Part shown: in pieces, positions 29,494 through 38,222 of the stretch
Position numbering within the stretch: the first letter of the stretch is position 1
Layout: each line of letters starts with the position of its first letter
NCBI RefSeq assembly: GCF_001457025.1
Contig: NZ_KQ758608.1
Coordinates: 40,841-104,840, forward strand
Origin: Pseudarthrobacter enclensis
GTDB lineage: Bacteria > Actinomycetota > Actinomycetes > Actinomycetales > Micrococcaceae
DNA: 64,000 nucleotides
Direction: 5' to 3'
The notes under the pieces: generated by a model
What the model was told of the DNA's origin: nothing
The model's input: the letters and a program-made list of their open reading frames with translations, nothing else
Database searches by the model: none
Made by a program: the position numbers and the translations under genes

Positions 29494-29916
29494 TTAGAAC
29501 AGCCCTGCGGGTGGCTCCTCGCAGGGTAGTGGGGCGAGTTTTGCTCGGTGGCCGTCGTCCGGAGTGCAGCCCTTGAAGGGACCATCTGTTGAGAGGAGGA
29601 CGGACATGTGGTGGTCTGCGTGGTCGCGCCACCAGACACTCATGCCTGTGGTGCCGTCCAGACGCAGGAATTCCCAGGCGCGCCAGAGCGCTTCGAGGCG
29701 GCTGATTGCTTCGGCGTGTTTCCACCACTGCGGGCACCAGGTCACGCCGCCTTGCACGTTGAGCTGCCGGCGGTAGCTCGTGGCCAGCTTGTTGCTGACG
29801 AATTCGGCGACGTTCGGGTAGAACAGCTCAGGGGCTGCCGGCTCCTCTTCGGCTGGCTCCGTGGAGTCGGCGGTGTCGTTCAGTTCGTCGTCCCACTCCC
29901 CCAGGCCCTCACTCAT
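29494..29916 (-). CDS. DUF4913-family protein, last gene of the T4SS operon
   Basis: A 140-aa protein with an acidic Glu/Pro-rich N-terminus and the block VTWCPQWWKHAEAISRLEAL + WRAWEFLR, typical of DUF4913 proteins encoded by actinobacterial conjugative elements. Many tryptophans are conserved; function unknown. Its start overlaps the end of the coupling protein gene by 8 bp, so the two are translationally linked. Confidence 0.75.
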   Translation of the reverse strand: MSEGLGEWDDELNDTADSTEPAEEEPAAPELFYPNVAEFVSNKLATSYRRQLNVQGGVTWCPQWWKHAEAISRLEALWRAWEFLRLDGTTGMSVWWRDHADHHMSVLLSTDGPFKGCTPDDGHRAKLAPLPCEEPPAGLF

Positions 29917-31678
29917 GGGAGGCGCCTGCGGCGACCCAGCGGTTCCCGGCCGCGACCGTCGGCTTGTTCGCGGGGTCGTGTGCGGCGATGGAGGCCCGCA
30001 CGGCGTCGGCGTGTGGGCCGCTCATCCAGGGCACTGTTTCCAGCAGCGCCGCGGGGGCGCCGGAGGCGAACATGATGGCGCGGCCGCGGGGGAACGCGGC
30101 CAGATCGGAGACGTCCAGGGTGCGTTCTTTTCGGTCGTCGTCGTGGCTGTAGGAGGTGCCTTGTTTGGAGCGGCTTCTGGTCATGTTGGAGTAGCGGTAT
30201 TCGCCCACGAGCTGGGCGAGTTCGTTGAGGAATTCGGCTTCGGCGACGCCGCCGCCGTAGACCTTGATGTTGGAGGCGGACCAGAGTTTGCGCATCCCGT
30301 CGCGGCCCCATACTTCGACGCCTTGGGACCAGGACTGGAGGATGGTCATCAGGACGATGCCGCGGGATCCGTAGTGGCTGTAAAGGTTGGGCAGTTCGCG
30401 CCAGCGGCAGACGTTGGCTGCTTCGTCCAGGACGCCGACCATGGGTGTGGCGAGCCGGCCGCCTGGTGAGTGGACGGCGAGTTCTTCGGCGGCCTCGACG
30501 GTGGCCACGGTCAGGGCGGTGACCAAGGGGCCGGCGGTGCCTTTGCCTTCCTTGGACAGGCTGTACAGGGTGCCTTTGGAGCGGACGAATGCTGCCGGGT
30601 CGAACTGTGGCCGCTGGTCGTTGTCGCCTTGGGGTGTTACCCAGCGGGCGACTTGGCGGTTGGTGAGGCAGGATGCCATCTGCAGCGCTGTGCCGTACAC
30701 GCCGCCGCGCTGCTTTTCGGGGGCGTTGATGACGCCACCGACGGCGTTGGAGGTCTGGGTGAAGCCGTGGGCCTTGAGGATGTCCACCGCTTCATCGTCC
30801 GCCGGTCGGGTCAGCCAGGTGTGGACCTGGGTGATCGGGCGGCCGTCGAGGGCCGCTGCGAGCAGGAGCCCGGCGAGGAGATCCTGGGCGGCGGGATCAA
30901 AGTAGGCGTCCGTTTTGGCGTCCGGGCCGCGGGAACCGGCGGCGAAGTGGTCGGCCAGGCGTGCCGCCTTCACTTCGTCGGTGACATAGGACAGGGGGTT
31001 CCACCACCAGGAGGGTTCCTCGAGGGCGACCGACTGCGGGTCGAACACCCAGACCGGGCCGTCGGCGGCGCGGACTTCGCGGGTTCCGTCCACGATGTCC
31101 CGCTTGTTCGAGGTCACCAAAGCGGCGCCAGGTGCGGCGAGGATCGCCGGGATCGCCCGGGAGGTCGTCTTGCCTGTGCGGGGTCCCCAGATGTCGATGT
31201 GCATGTCTTCCCAAGAGCCGTAGACCATCTGCCCGCCCAGGACCGTTTTGCCGACCGGCACGCCGGGTGAGCCTTTCACTCCGAGGCGTTCGGCGGTGGC
31301 GGTGGCCCCGCGCAGGCTCAGGGCGCGCAGGTCGCGGCCTTTGGCCATGTGCTGGGCGGCGGCGTCCACACGGGACCGCTTCGACCGCCGGCGCAGCACC
31401 GCACGGACCACCAGGACGGCCGCGGCGATGATGAGGGCGCCGAAGCCGACCAGCACCCAGGTGGCGGCCGCGGGCCATGTGACCTTGTGCGAGATCAGGC
31501 CGAAGACCAGTTGAAACGGGTTCGCCGGCAGTTCCTGGCCGTCACCGGACAGGATCGACCCGAGGTGCACGGCGCCGGCGACCGAGCCGACACCGAGCAC
31601 CACAACGGTGATGAAGACCCAGAGCAGGATCGTTTCGGTGTCCATCCGGGAGCGTTTGCCGCTGCTTGGTGCACCCAT
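29909..31678 (-). CDS. Type IV coupling protein (TraG/VirD4-like)
   Basis: A 589-aa membrane ATPase that brings the relaxosome to the transfer channel. Two N-terminal membrane segments (about 17-38 and 69-95) precede Walker A at 165-172 (GPRTGKTT). GVLDEAANVCRW is the Walker B region near 413, and the C-terminal part follows the TraG/VirD4 fold. The ATG overlaps the stop of the VirB4-like gene (TGATG), with GGGGAGAAC as ribosome site. It belongs to a minus-strand operon running from 37772 to 29494. Confidence 0.88.
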   Translation of the reverse strand: MGAPSSGKRSRMDTETILLWVFITVVVLGVGSVAGAVHLGSILSGDGQELPANPFQLVFGLISHKVTWPAAATWVLVGFGALIIAAAVLVVRAVLRRRSKRSRVDAAAQHMAKGRDLRALSLRGATATAERLGVKGSPGVPVGKTVLGGQMVYGSWEDMHIDIWGPRTGKTTSRAIPAILAAPGAALVTSNKRDIVDGTREVRAADGPVWVFDPQSVALEEPSWWWNPLSYVTDEVKAARLADHFAAGSRGPDAKTDAYFDPAAQDLLAGLLLAAALDGRPITQVHTWLTRPADDEAVDILKAHGFTQTSNAVGGVINAPEKQRGGVYGTALQMASCLTNRQVARWVTPQGDNDQRPQFDPAAFVRSKGTLYSLSKEGKGTAGPLVTALTVATVEAAEELAVHSPGGRLATPMVGVLDEAANVCRWRELPNLYSHYGSRGIVLMTILQSWSQGVEVWGRDGMRKLWSASNIKVYGGGVAEAEFLNELAQLVGEYRYSNMTRSRSKQGTSYSHDDDRKERTLDVSDLAAFPRGRAIMFASGAPAALLETVPWMSGPHADAVRASIAAHDPANKPTVAAGNRWVAAGASHE

Positions 31679-33297
31679 CAGTTCTCCCCTTCACCGTTGG
31701 TGTTGATCGTCCAGCGCTTGTTGGTGTCGTGCAGGCGTTCTTCGACGCTGGTGAGTTTGAGCGCGACCGGGATGCCGGGGCGGCCGCCGACTTTGAAGAG
31801 GAATTTTCCCAGGCCCGGGCGGACGCGTTTGCGGGAGCCGCCGACGTCGGTCCAGGACCCCGGGTCGGCCCAGGAGATGAGGCGGGCCTGTTCGGCGCGG
31901 GAGAGGGTGACGGCTTTGTTGAGTTTTTCCATTTCGGCTCCGGGGAGGGCGCCGCAAACGACCATGCCGGAGCGTTCGACGAAGCCGCGTGCTTTCATTC
32001 GTTCGGATTCGGTGGGCAGGGCTTCGAGGTCGCTCATGGTGTGCGTGATCATGGCCTGCCCGACACCTTCGGTCCGGTTGAGACGGGTGAGTGAGTCGAC
32101 CCGGTCGACCATGCCTTCACCGGAGCGCAGGGCCCGCCAGAGCTCGTCCATGACGACGAAGTAGTTCCGGCGCGGTTCCAGGCCGGCGTCGGCCAGGGTG
32201 TGGGCGACCTGGACGGTCGCGAACCCGGTGGACCAGCAGGCCAGCAGGCAGGCCGCCTGGATGTCGCGCTGGGTGTCAGAGATCCCTGACAGGTCGAAGA
32301 CCACTGGTTTGGTCAGGTCCATCGGCTGGTCGGTGGGCTGGGAGAACATGTCCGAGAACCGGCCCGACCCGTTCAGGGAGTACAGCGACTGGCGCAGCTG
32401 GTCGGTCGCGTCGAGGTAGCGGCTCATGTCGCCGCGGTCCAGGGCGATCGCCCGCAGCTCGTCGGGGGCGTCTTTGATGACCTCGATCAGGTCCCCGATC
32501 AACGGGACCCGGTCCAGGCGCTCGTCCAGGATGTGCAGGGCCCGGTCGATCAGGGATTCCTCGTGGGCGCTGGGCTTAGTATTCCGCACGATGGTGATCA
32601 GCGCCGTGATCATGTTCAGGCGCCGATTGTGCGAATCGGCCATCAACTGTTCGGCCAGCTTCTCCGCCTTCACCGCCGCGGCCAGCAGCTCCGCGGCCGC
32701 GGCCGGACCGCCGTCGGGATTGTTCCGGACCCGCTCTGCATGGTCGCGGTGTTCTTCGGCGGAGGCGCGCAGCCGGGCGGCGGCTTCGGTGGCTTCGCCG
32801 GGGTCCAGGACGTTCAGGTGGCCGCGTCCGGGGCCGAGGCTGATGACCTGCCCGCCGAGGGCTTCGATGAGGTCGACGTAGTCGGGTTTCAGGTCACCGA
32901 GGATCAGCGGGTTGATGCTCCGGCCGGCCAGGCCGAGGACGATGTGCCGGATCAGGGTGGACTTGCCGTAGTGCGGCAGGCCGAGGACGAACATGGAGGG
33001 GTTGTTGATCATGCCGTGCATGAACCAGCTGATCGGGTCGGCCCCGAACGGGGCGCCGGTGTCGGTGTGCACGCCGATCGGCACGCCCAGGATCGGGGTG
33101 CCGGACCCGCCGACGAACGGCCAGAGACCGCAGACTTGGACCGAGGTTCCGCGCCATTCGTCGGCTGCGGTGACGTAGACGGCTTCGCCCTGGCCGCGGC
33201 CGCGCCAGCCCCGCAGGCCCGGGCGGCGGGCGACCGCGGCCGCGAGCTTCGTGGCAGGAGCCTTCACGCGCTGGTGCTTGGTACGGCTGCCGAACAT
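31678..33297 (-). CDS. VirB4-like conjugation ATPase
   Basis: A 539-aa ATPase expected at the inner face of the transfer channel. Walker A is GLPHYGKST at 106-114; YFVVMDELWRALRSGEGMVD is the Walker B and neighbouring segment; the R-finger-like end GDLKPDYVDLIEALGG fits the VirB4/TraC group. The N-terminal accessory domain of VirB4 is absent here and is probably supplied by the preceding SCO6880-family protein. The chosen ATG (33297) overlaps the upstream stop by one base; a GTG three bases earlier is also possible. Confidence 0.85.
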   Translation of the reverse strand: MFGSRTKHQRVKAPATKLAAAVARRPGLRGWRGRGQGEAVYVTAADEWRGTSVQVCGLWPFVGGSGTPILGVPIGVHTDTGAPFGADPISWFMHGMINNPSMFVLGLPHYGKSTLIRHIVLGLAGRSINPLILGDLKPDYVDLIEALGGQVISLGPGRGHLNVLDPGEATEAAARLRASAEEHRDHAERVRNNPDGGPAAAAELLAAAVKAEKLAEQLMADSHNRRLNMITALITIVRNTKPSAHEESLIDRALHILDERLDRVPLIGDLIEVIKDAPDELRAIALDRGDMSRYLDATDQLRQSLYSLNGSGRFSDMFSQPTDQPMDLTKPVVFDLSGISDTQRDIQAACLLACWSTGFATVQVAHTLADAGLEPRRNYFVVMDELWRALRSGEGMVDRVDSLTRLNRTEGVGQAMITHTMSDLEALPTESERMKARGFVERSGMVVCGALPGAEMEKLNKAVTLSRAEQARLISWADPGSWTDVGGSRKRVRPGLGKFLFKVGGRPGIPVALKLTSVEERLHDTNKRWTINTNGEGEN

Positions 33298-34808
33298 CAC
33301 ATGGCCTCGCGGATCTCTTCGGGAACCCTCAGGTGCTTGGGGAGGACCAGCCCCAGCGGCAGGGACGCGGCGAAGGCAGAGTCCTGTGAACCGTACGCGC
33401 GGCGCAGCAGCAGGCGTGCCGAGGGGCCGAGGTTGCCCTCGACGACAGCGACGGCGTCCTCCAGGTCACGGGCGGACAGGACCGTGGCGGTGACGACCAT
33501 GCCGAAGTTGACCAGTCCGGCGCCCTTGGCTTCCTCGGCTGCGGTGGCCTGCGCCGCGCGGGCGTCGACCAGGGCGCGGGCGGTGGGCCGGGTGGTCGAG
33601 GAGGCCCGGGTCAGGGCGCTGGTCTGGTCGGACTCGACGATGGCGGCCGCGCGGCCGGCGTCGATCGGCCGGTACAGCAAGGTGACGCGTTTGCGGGCGA
33701 TCTCTCCATGCGGTGCGACCAGGCGGGCCAGTGCCGATGAGAGGATGTGGCCGCGGGGTGCCCCGGTCATGGTCCAGGACACCGAGTGTCCGGAATCGTG
33801 GCGGTAGCCGTCCCAGTCGGCTTGGTGGGCGGAGGGTCCGACCTCGCCCCAGTCCAGGTCCACGGGTGTGCCCTGGTAGTGGGCTTCGTCGATGAGGCGG
33901 GCCGCTGCAGGGTCGTAGGCGACCCGGACGACCTCGCACAGTTCCTGCGCATTCAACGGTGCGCAGGCGCCGGCGCCGGTGGATTCCAGTCGCTCGGTCA
34001 GGCTGGGAAGCCGTGAGGCGAGATCCCGTGCGATCTCGTCCGCGGTGCGGCGTTTGCCGCCTGCCCTGGCAGCGGCGCTGAACGTCAGCGCGACCCAGGC
34101 ACGGATGGTGGCCGACCCCTGCGGGTAGGTGGCCAGGGCTTCCCGGAGCATGGCCTTGGCAATGTCCGGGGCGTCGTCGTGGATGTTTGATTCAACTTCC
34201 CGGCGCAGCCGTGCCCCGGAATCGGGTGCGGTTTCGACCGTGACGGACGCTGCGACGACGGCAGGTTCGTTGGACAACGAGGCGAGCCAGCCGCCCCAGT
34301 TAGCGACCCATGCATCAATCTGTTCGGGATCGACCAGGGACGCGCCGTCGGGCTGGGTGCCGAAGATAACGGTGTAGTGGGCAGTCGAGGGAAGATGAAT
34401 CAACGCAAAGGGGCGTCCGTAGGAGTCGGTGAACTCGTACAGCTTGGACCCTGCGGCGATCCCCGGCAGCTGGAACTCGCCCCACGGCGTCAGCCCGAGG
34501 GGGCCGGAGCGGTAAATGTTGGCGCGTCTGCGCCGAGCCGAGCCGAATGCCAGCCGGGCGAAGACCCGCTCCCCCACGGATTTGTTGTGTTTGTCAGTCA
34601 CCGAGACGACGGACAGGGCCACCCCGAGGATGAGGAACGCGACCAGCCCAGCGATCCAGCCCCCAACGAAGAGGCAGATCACCGTGATGATGAGGCCGAC
34701 AAAAAGTCCTGCTGTGGCCAGCCCGCCCAAGGTGCCGATGCCTGCCTTCCGCGGCCGCCGCCAGTGGCTGTAGGTCGGTTCCCTGTAGGTGTTCTCGATA
34801 GCTGCCAT
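33297..34808 (-). CDS. SCO6880-family T4SS protein
   Basis: A 503-aa protein with two N-terminal membrane helices (about 27-75) and a long cytosolic region. It begins MAAIENTYREPTYSHWRRPR and matches the SCO6880 family, which in actinobacterial conjugation loci always stands next to the VirB4-like ATPase and seems to replace PrgI/VirB3 plus the VirB4 N-terminal domain. The ATG at 34808 lies just after the VirB6-like stop; an in-frame GTG at 34817 is the alternative. Role: part of the inner-membrane channel complex (family knowledge). Confidence 0.82.
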   Translation of the reverse strand: MAAIENTYREPTYSHWRRPRKAGIGTLGGLATAGLFVGLIITVICLFVGGWIAGLVAFLILGVALSVVSVTDKHNKSVGERVFARLAFGSARRRRANIYRSGPLGLTPWGEFQLPGIAAGSKLYEFTDSYGRPFALIHLPSTAHYTVIFGTQPDGASLVDPEQIDAWVANWGGWLASLSNEPAVVAASVTVETAPDSGARLRREVESNIHDDAPDIAKAMLREALATYPQGSATIRAWVALTFSAAARAGGKRRTADEIARDLASRLPSLTERLESTGAGACAPLNAQELCEVVRVAYDPAAARLIDEAHYQGTPVDLDWGEVGPSAHQADWDGYRHDSGHSVSWTMTGAPRGHILSSALARLVAPHGEIARKRVTLLYRPIDAGRAAAIVESDQTSALTRASSTTRPTARALVDARAAQATAAEEAKGAGLVNFGMVVTATVLSARDLEDAVAVVEGNLGPSARLLLRRAYGSQDSAFAASLPLGLVLPKHLRVPEEIREAM

Positions 34809-34809
34809 C

Positions 34810-36117
34810 TCAGGCACCCCCCGTGGATTCTTCGCTCATGTCTTGGATGGCCCCGGATGCGGTCTGGCCTGCTTCAACGCCCTTCTGCGCTGCCAGTAGG
34901 GCAACGCCGCCCGCACCCGCGGCGGCAGCTGCACCGCTGGCGGCCGCATTGCTGCCCGAAGCAGCACTGCCCGCGCCGCTGGGTGTTGCAGCGCCAGAGG
35001 CTGCGGCGCCCCGGGAACCGGTCTTCCCTGCCATGCCGACCGTTCCTGCTGATCCCTGGCTGCCAGTCGCCGGAGAACCGTCAGCTCCGGGGCTGTGGCC
35101 CGAGGTGCTGCTGGTCATCATGGGGGTGGTGGATGATCCACCACCACGTCCGGCGCTGCCCATGCTGATCGCGCCCGAGGCCAGGGCGCCGACCGCTCCT
35201 GCTGCCATGCCGCCACCGCTGCCAGCGACAGCACCAACCATCGGGGTGACGAACCGCATCAGGGCAGGCATGGCGAACAAGGCAATGACCATCAGAGCCA
35301 GCCCGGTGACCGTTGTCAGGAGCGCGGAGCCGAAGTCCTTGCCGTCACCCACGTTCCCGAAGATCCTGCTGCCACTGAGTTGAAAGGCCGTGGCATAGAT
35401 GATGGCGGCCGCAGGCTTGTAAAGAATGAAGGCGATCAGCCAGGCCGTGCACTTCTGGAACCAACCCCTACCTGCCTCGGTGTTGCTGAAAGCCGCAGCC
35501 GTGGGAAAGATCCCTGTCAGGATGACCAGCAGCCCGCCTCGGACGATCATGAGCACGATCTGCATCACGGAAGCCAGGATCGCGATGATCCCCAGCAGGA
35601 TGATCATGATGGACCCGATCGGGCTGGTGGACGACAGCGCCAACAAGGCCGTGATGTTCTCGTCGAACGAGGTCCCGTTCGTGGAGTTCGTGATGATCCA
35701 GGCAGAGAACTCATCCGCCGCGACCGTCAGTAACCCCACGGCCGCCACACCAGCCCCGGACACGACGATCAATGTCGCCAACGAACGCACCAAATCCCGC
35801 AAGGGGGCACCCCTGCGCTCAATCACCATCTTGGCTGCCCCCACCAACACCGACATCACGGCCAGCGAAGCCGTCCAAAAGTAGAGACTGTTCTGCAGAA
35901 ACAACACTGGATCACTCGCAGTAGAACCACCTGGCACGGTGGTCAGCGCGGGAGTTCCCACATTCACCCAGAACGTCCCAAGGGTTTGGACTGTTTGTCC
36001 TACAGCATCGGCAATAGCTTTTGCCATGTTCTTGACCGCGTCATTCGCGACATCCTCTAAAGCCGATCCCGCCTGGCAGAAGGGATTTATCGCATTCAGG
36101 CCGGAGCAGTCAGCCAT
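34810..36117 (-). CDS. TrbL/VirB6-like polytopic conjugation protein
   Basis: A 435-aa protein with an N-terminal extracellular part, six or so membrane segments between about 75 and 300, and a low-complexity Ala/Gly/Ser-rich tail (about 300-420) with repeats of GAAASG type. This layout is that of TrbL/VirB6 channel proteins. The ATG overlaps the previous stop (TAATG). A Cys-containing start (MADCSGLNAINPFCQAG) resembles other actinobacterial members. Confidence 0.8.
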   Translation of the reverse strand: MADCSGLNAINPFCQAGSALEDVANDAVKNMAKAIADAVGQTVQTLGTFWVNVGTPALTTVPGGSTASDPVLFLQNSLYFWTASLAVMSVLVGAAKMVIERRGAPLRDLVRSLATLIVVSGAGVAAVGLLTVAADEFSAWIITNSTNGTSFDENITALLALSSTSPIGSIMIILLGIIAILASVMQIVLMIVRGGLLVILTGIFPTAAAFSNTEAGRGWFQKCTAWLIAFILYKPAAAIIYATAFQLSGSRIFGNVGDGKDFGSALLTTVTGLALMVIALFAMPALMRFVTPMVGAVAGSGGGMAAGAVGALASGAISMGSAGRGGGSSTTPMMTSSTSGHSPGADGSPATGSQGSAGTVGMAGKTGSRGAAASGAATPSGAGSAASGSNAAASGAAAAAGAGGVALLAAQKGVEAGQTASGAIQDMSEESTGGA

Positions 36118-36842
36118 TAGACGCCGGCCCAGTCGATGTAGCCGCCGAGATCTGTTAGCTGCCGCGCCCCTGTGTCACCTGTAGCCGGGACAACAAGCTT
36201 CCAGTCACCCTCGTACCACTGGAGCGGAACCGGAATAGAAACGAAGGTTCCATTCGATCCCTTGAAGGCAAGATCGACGATTGCTCGGTCAGCCTCATAC
36301 GAGCGGAAAGCGAATCCCGCCAATTGCGCGGTCACAGAGTTCGGCGCGGCAGTGGGGGTCGATTTCAGCACAGCATCTCGTTCCGGGCTAGGTACCGCCA
36401 ACTGTTCATAAACGAGGTCCGCCTTGCCAGCTGAGGACAACGCGGTCATGTTTGCCGCCGCGTAGAGCGCCCCGGTTGGTGAGTGTGCGAAGCAGGAGCG
36501 AAGGCCGCTGGTGTCGGTCTTGCCCGGCCCGTACTGGGTGGGCGACGTTGGTGCGGCGATCTTGCCGACCAATTCCCATTTCGTGTCGGTGGGTGTGGTG
36601 GCGGGTTTGGCCTGGTCGCCGGAGGGCAGCCCGCAGATGCTGGCGTCCGTCGCTGCACTGGGTTGTGCGCTGGGTGTGGTTGTCCCGGTGTTGCTTGGTT
36701 CGCCTGTCGGATCTCCTCCGCCGCGAGGGAGCAGTGCCAGGATGATCCCGAGCGCGACGATGATCGCTACGACGACGGCCGCGATGATGAACTTTGGTTT
36801 GGTCAGCGGGTTCTGGTCTTCGTTCACGGTCGGTTCAGTCAT
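36117..36842 (-). CDS. Single-pass membrane protein of the T4SS operon (VirB8/TcpC-like)
   Basis: A 241-aa protein. A short cytosolic N-terminus, one membrane segment (FIIAAVVVAIIVALGIILAL, about 18-37), a Thr/Ser/Pro-rich linker and an extracytoplasmic domain of about 170 residues ending LTDLGGYIDWAGV. This topology is that of VirB8/TcpC-type assembly proteins. I infer that role from topology and position; the sequence alone does not prove it. It overlaps the VirB6-like start and follows the pilin-like gene by 11 bp. Confidence 0.6.
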   Translation of the reverse strand: MTEPTVNEDQNPLTKPKFIIAAVVVAIIVALGIILALLPRGGGDPTGEPSNTGTTTPSAQPSAATDASICGLPSGDQAKPATTPTDTKWELVGKIAAPTSPTQYGPGKTDTSGLRSCFAHSPTGALYAAANMTALSSAGKADLVYEQLAVPSPERDAVLKSTPTAAPNSVTAQLAGFAFRSYEADRAIVDLAFKGSNGTFVSIPVPLQWYEGDWKLVVPATGDTGARQLTDLGGYIDWAGV

Positions 36843-36853
36843 GGCAGAGCTCC

Positions 36854-37141
36854 TTAGACCAGGGCGCCTACGACGCCGCCTGCGGAGGCTGCCAGGATGC
36901 AGCCGCCGAGGACCCAGGCCAGGCGGCCGGCGTGTTCTCCGCCTTCGCCGCGTCGGTTGTTGATCATCATCGTTCCGGCGGTGATCAGGATGCCGGCGAC
37001 GGCGAGGCCGAAGACGATCCATGCGATCCATTTGAGGATGGTCAGCAGGCCCTCGGAGCCGGGAGGGGCTTCGCCTGTGCCCGGGTTCGGTATCTCGGTG
37101 ATGGCGATGCTTGACCATTCCATGGCCTTGGAAATCAGCAT
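36854..37141 (-). CDS. Small two-helix membrane protein (VirB2/TrbC pilin-like)
   Basis: A 95-aa protein with two hydrophobic helices (about 32-58 and 72-93) separated by a short basic loop (NNRRGEGGEHAGR), the arrangement of VirB2/TrbC-type subunits. It stands directly upstream of the VirB8-like gene. AAGAAGAAACAC precedes the ATG; an internal ATG at 37123 is possible. Gram-positive systems need no long pilus, so it may be a channel or short-adhesin subunit. Confidence 0.6.
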   Translation of the reverse strand: MLISKAMEWSSIAITEIPNPGTGEAPPGSEGLLTILKWIAWIVFGLAVAGILITAGTMMINNRRGEGGEHAGRLAWVLGGCILAASAGGVVGALV

Positions 37142-37154
37142 GTGTTTCTTCTTT

Positions 37155-37772
37155 CTACTGGGCCGTGAGACCGGCGGTGGCAGTTACTGCAAGATGCACC
37201 TGTTCGAGGGTGGTGCTGGCTTCTTTGGGAAGGTCCTTTGCGGCGATGTCGTGGCCGTAGCGCCATGCGTCCACCCACGGGAAGTGCCACATGTGGGGCA
37301 CTCCCCCGCCGACGAGGCGGGAGAAGTCGCGGATGTCTTTGGGGAGCCTTCCGGGAGCGTCGGCCATGACCACGAGGCCGGCCACCTGGATCCGGGGAAG
37401 GGACCGTGATGCCCATTCAGTTGCCGCCAGACGTGCCGCGCGCAGGCCGGGGATGTTGGACCGGGCGACCAGGACAACTACGGATCCGGCTGCTGTGACA
37501 GGCCAGTGATGCCCGGCTGGCTTGGTGTTCTTGTTCAGCCGTGCAAGGGAGGTCTCACCGGCACCGCCGTGGACGCCCAGCCACCAGAATGCGGGTTCCT
37601 TCCCCGCAACATTGCGTCGGGGAAGCCGGTCGGCGTGGTCCGGCTGGGGCACACTGAGCTGCGGCCTTGTCGCTCCCGTTGGGAGGAGTGGCGGTACTTC
37701 CGGCAGGACGGGGGTGGGTTCGTCGATAGTGTCTGTGCCGAGCGTCACCCAGCGGTTCTTTGAGACCGGCAT
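37155..37772 (-). CDS. DUF6668-like protein with degenerate P-loop
   Basis: A 205-aa protein and first gene of the T4SS operon. WWLGVHGGAGETSLARL near 67-83 has the shape of a ParA/MinD Walker A (KGGxGKTT), but glutamate stands where the nucleotide-binding lysine should be; VVLVARSN and VAGLVVMADAPGRLP continue the ParA-like pattern. ATP binding is therefore doubtful. The ATG at 37772 follows AGGGGAAGTGAA, which is better than the start 17 codons upstream. Function unknown; the family is tied to actinobacterial conjugation loci. Confidence 0.65.
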   Translation of the reverse strand: MPVSKNRWVTLGTDTIDEPTPVLPEVPPLLPTGATRPQLSVPQPDHADRLPRRNVAGKEPAFWWLGVHGGAGETSLARLNKNTKPAGHHWPVTAAGSVVVLVARSNIPGLRAARLAATEWASRSLPRIQVAGLVVMADAPGRLPKDIRDFSRLVGGGVPHMWHFPWVDAWRYGHDIAAKDLPKEASTTLEQVHLAVTATAGLTAQ

Positions 37773-37856
37773 TTCACTTCCCCTAGTAATGTCCGCAAAG
37801 ATCGTATCGGTACCATCCGACACGAAAGGCCAAAAGTGACCCCGAACAACAGCTTT

Positions 37857-37892
37857 AGTACCTTTCAGTCACCTCCAGTACATCACAGTACC
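37857..37892. promoter_or_regulatory. Three phased AGTAC repeats in the divergent T4SS promoter
   Basis: AGTACC at 37857, AGTACA at 37877 and AGTACC at 37887: direct repeats 20 and 10 bp apart, that is on one face of the helix. They lie between the DUF6668-first T4SS operon and the small helix-turn-helix gene, immediately before the latter. They are a candidate operator for autoregulation and for T4SS control. Confidence 0.45.
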
Positions 37893-37897
37893 AATTT

Positions 37898-38188
37898 ATG
37901 GTCTACGATGGCTTCATGCGGTGGGACGGACTGAGCGTGGACCCGAAGTACCTGGAAGCTCTTTTCGCCAAGTACCCGGAGCGTCTGACGCCTCAGGACC
38001 TCGAGGAGATCTTCGGGCTCTCCCGAAACACCGTCTACCGCTGGCTCCAAACTGGAGTGATTCCTGCTTACCAAGTCGAGAAGACATGGTTGATCGCCAG
38101 AGATCAAGTCAAAGACTGGGTCTGGGAAAACAGGAACACCCTGCGGAAGGGCCAGACGCCCGGGGAGACCCAGGAAAACCAGGCGTAG
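37898..38188 (+). CDS. Excisionase/MerR-like helix-turn-helix protein
   Basis: A 96-aa DNA-binding protein. LTPQDLEEIFGLSRNTVYRW + LQTGVIPAYQVEKTWLIARD is a textbook HTH_17 (excisionase-type) motif filling residues 30-69. It is divergent from the T4SS operon and starts the plus-strand set of CHAP hydrolase, lipoprotein and ParA-like genes. A repressor of transfer genes or a recombination directionality factor are both possible; no integrase is in the window, which favours a transcriptional role. No ribosome site precedes either ATG (37898 or 37916), so the mRNA may be leaderless. Confidence 0.75.
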   Translation: MVYDGFMRWDGLSVDPKYLEALFAKYPERLTPQDLEEIFGLSRNTVYRWLQTGVIPAYQVEKTWLIARDQVKDWVWENRNTLRKGQTPGETQENQA

Positions 38189-38222
38189 CACCACAGCGGC
38201 CGAGCAGATGTGAGGGGGACAG

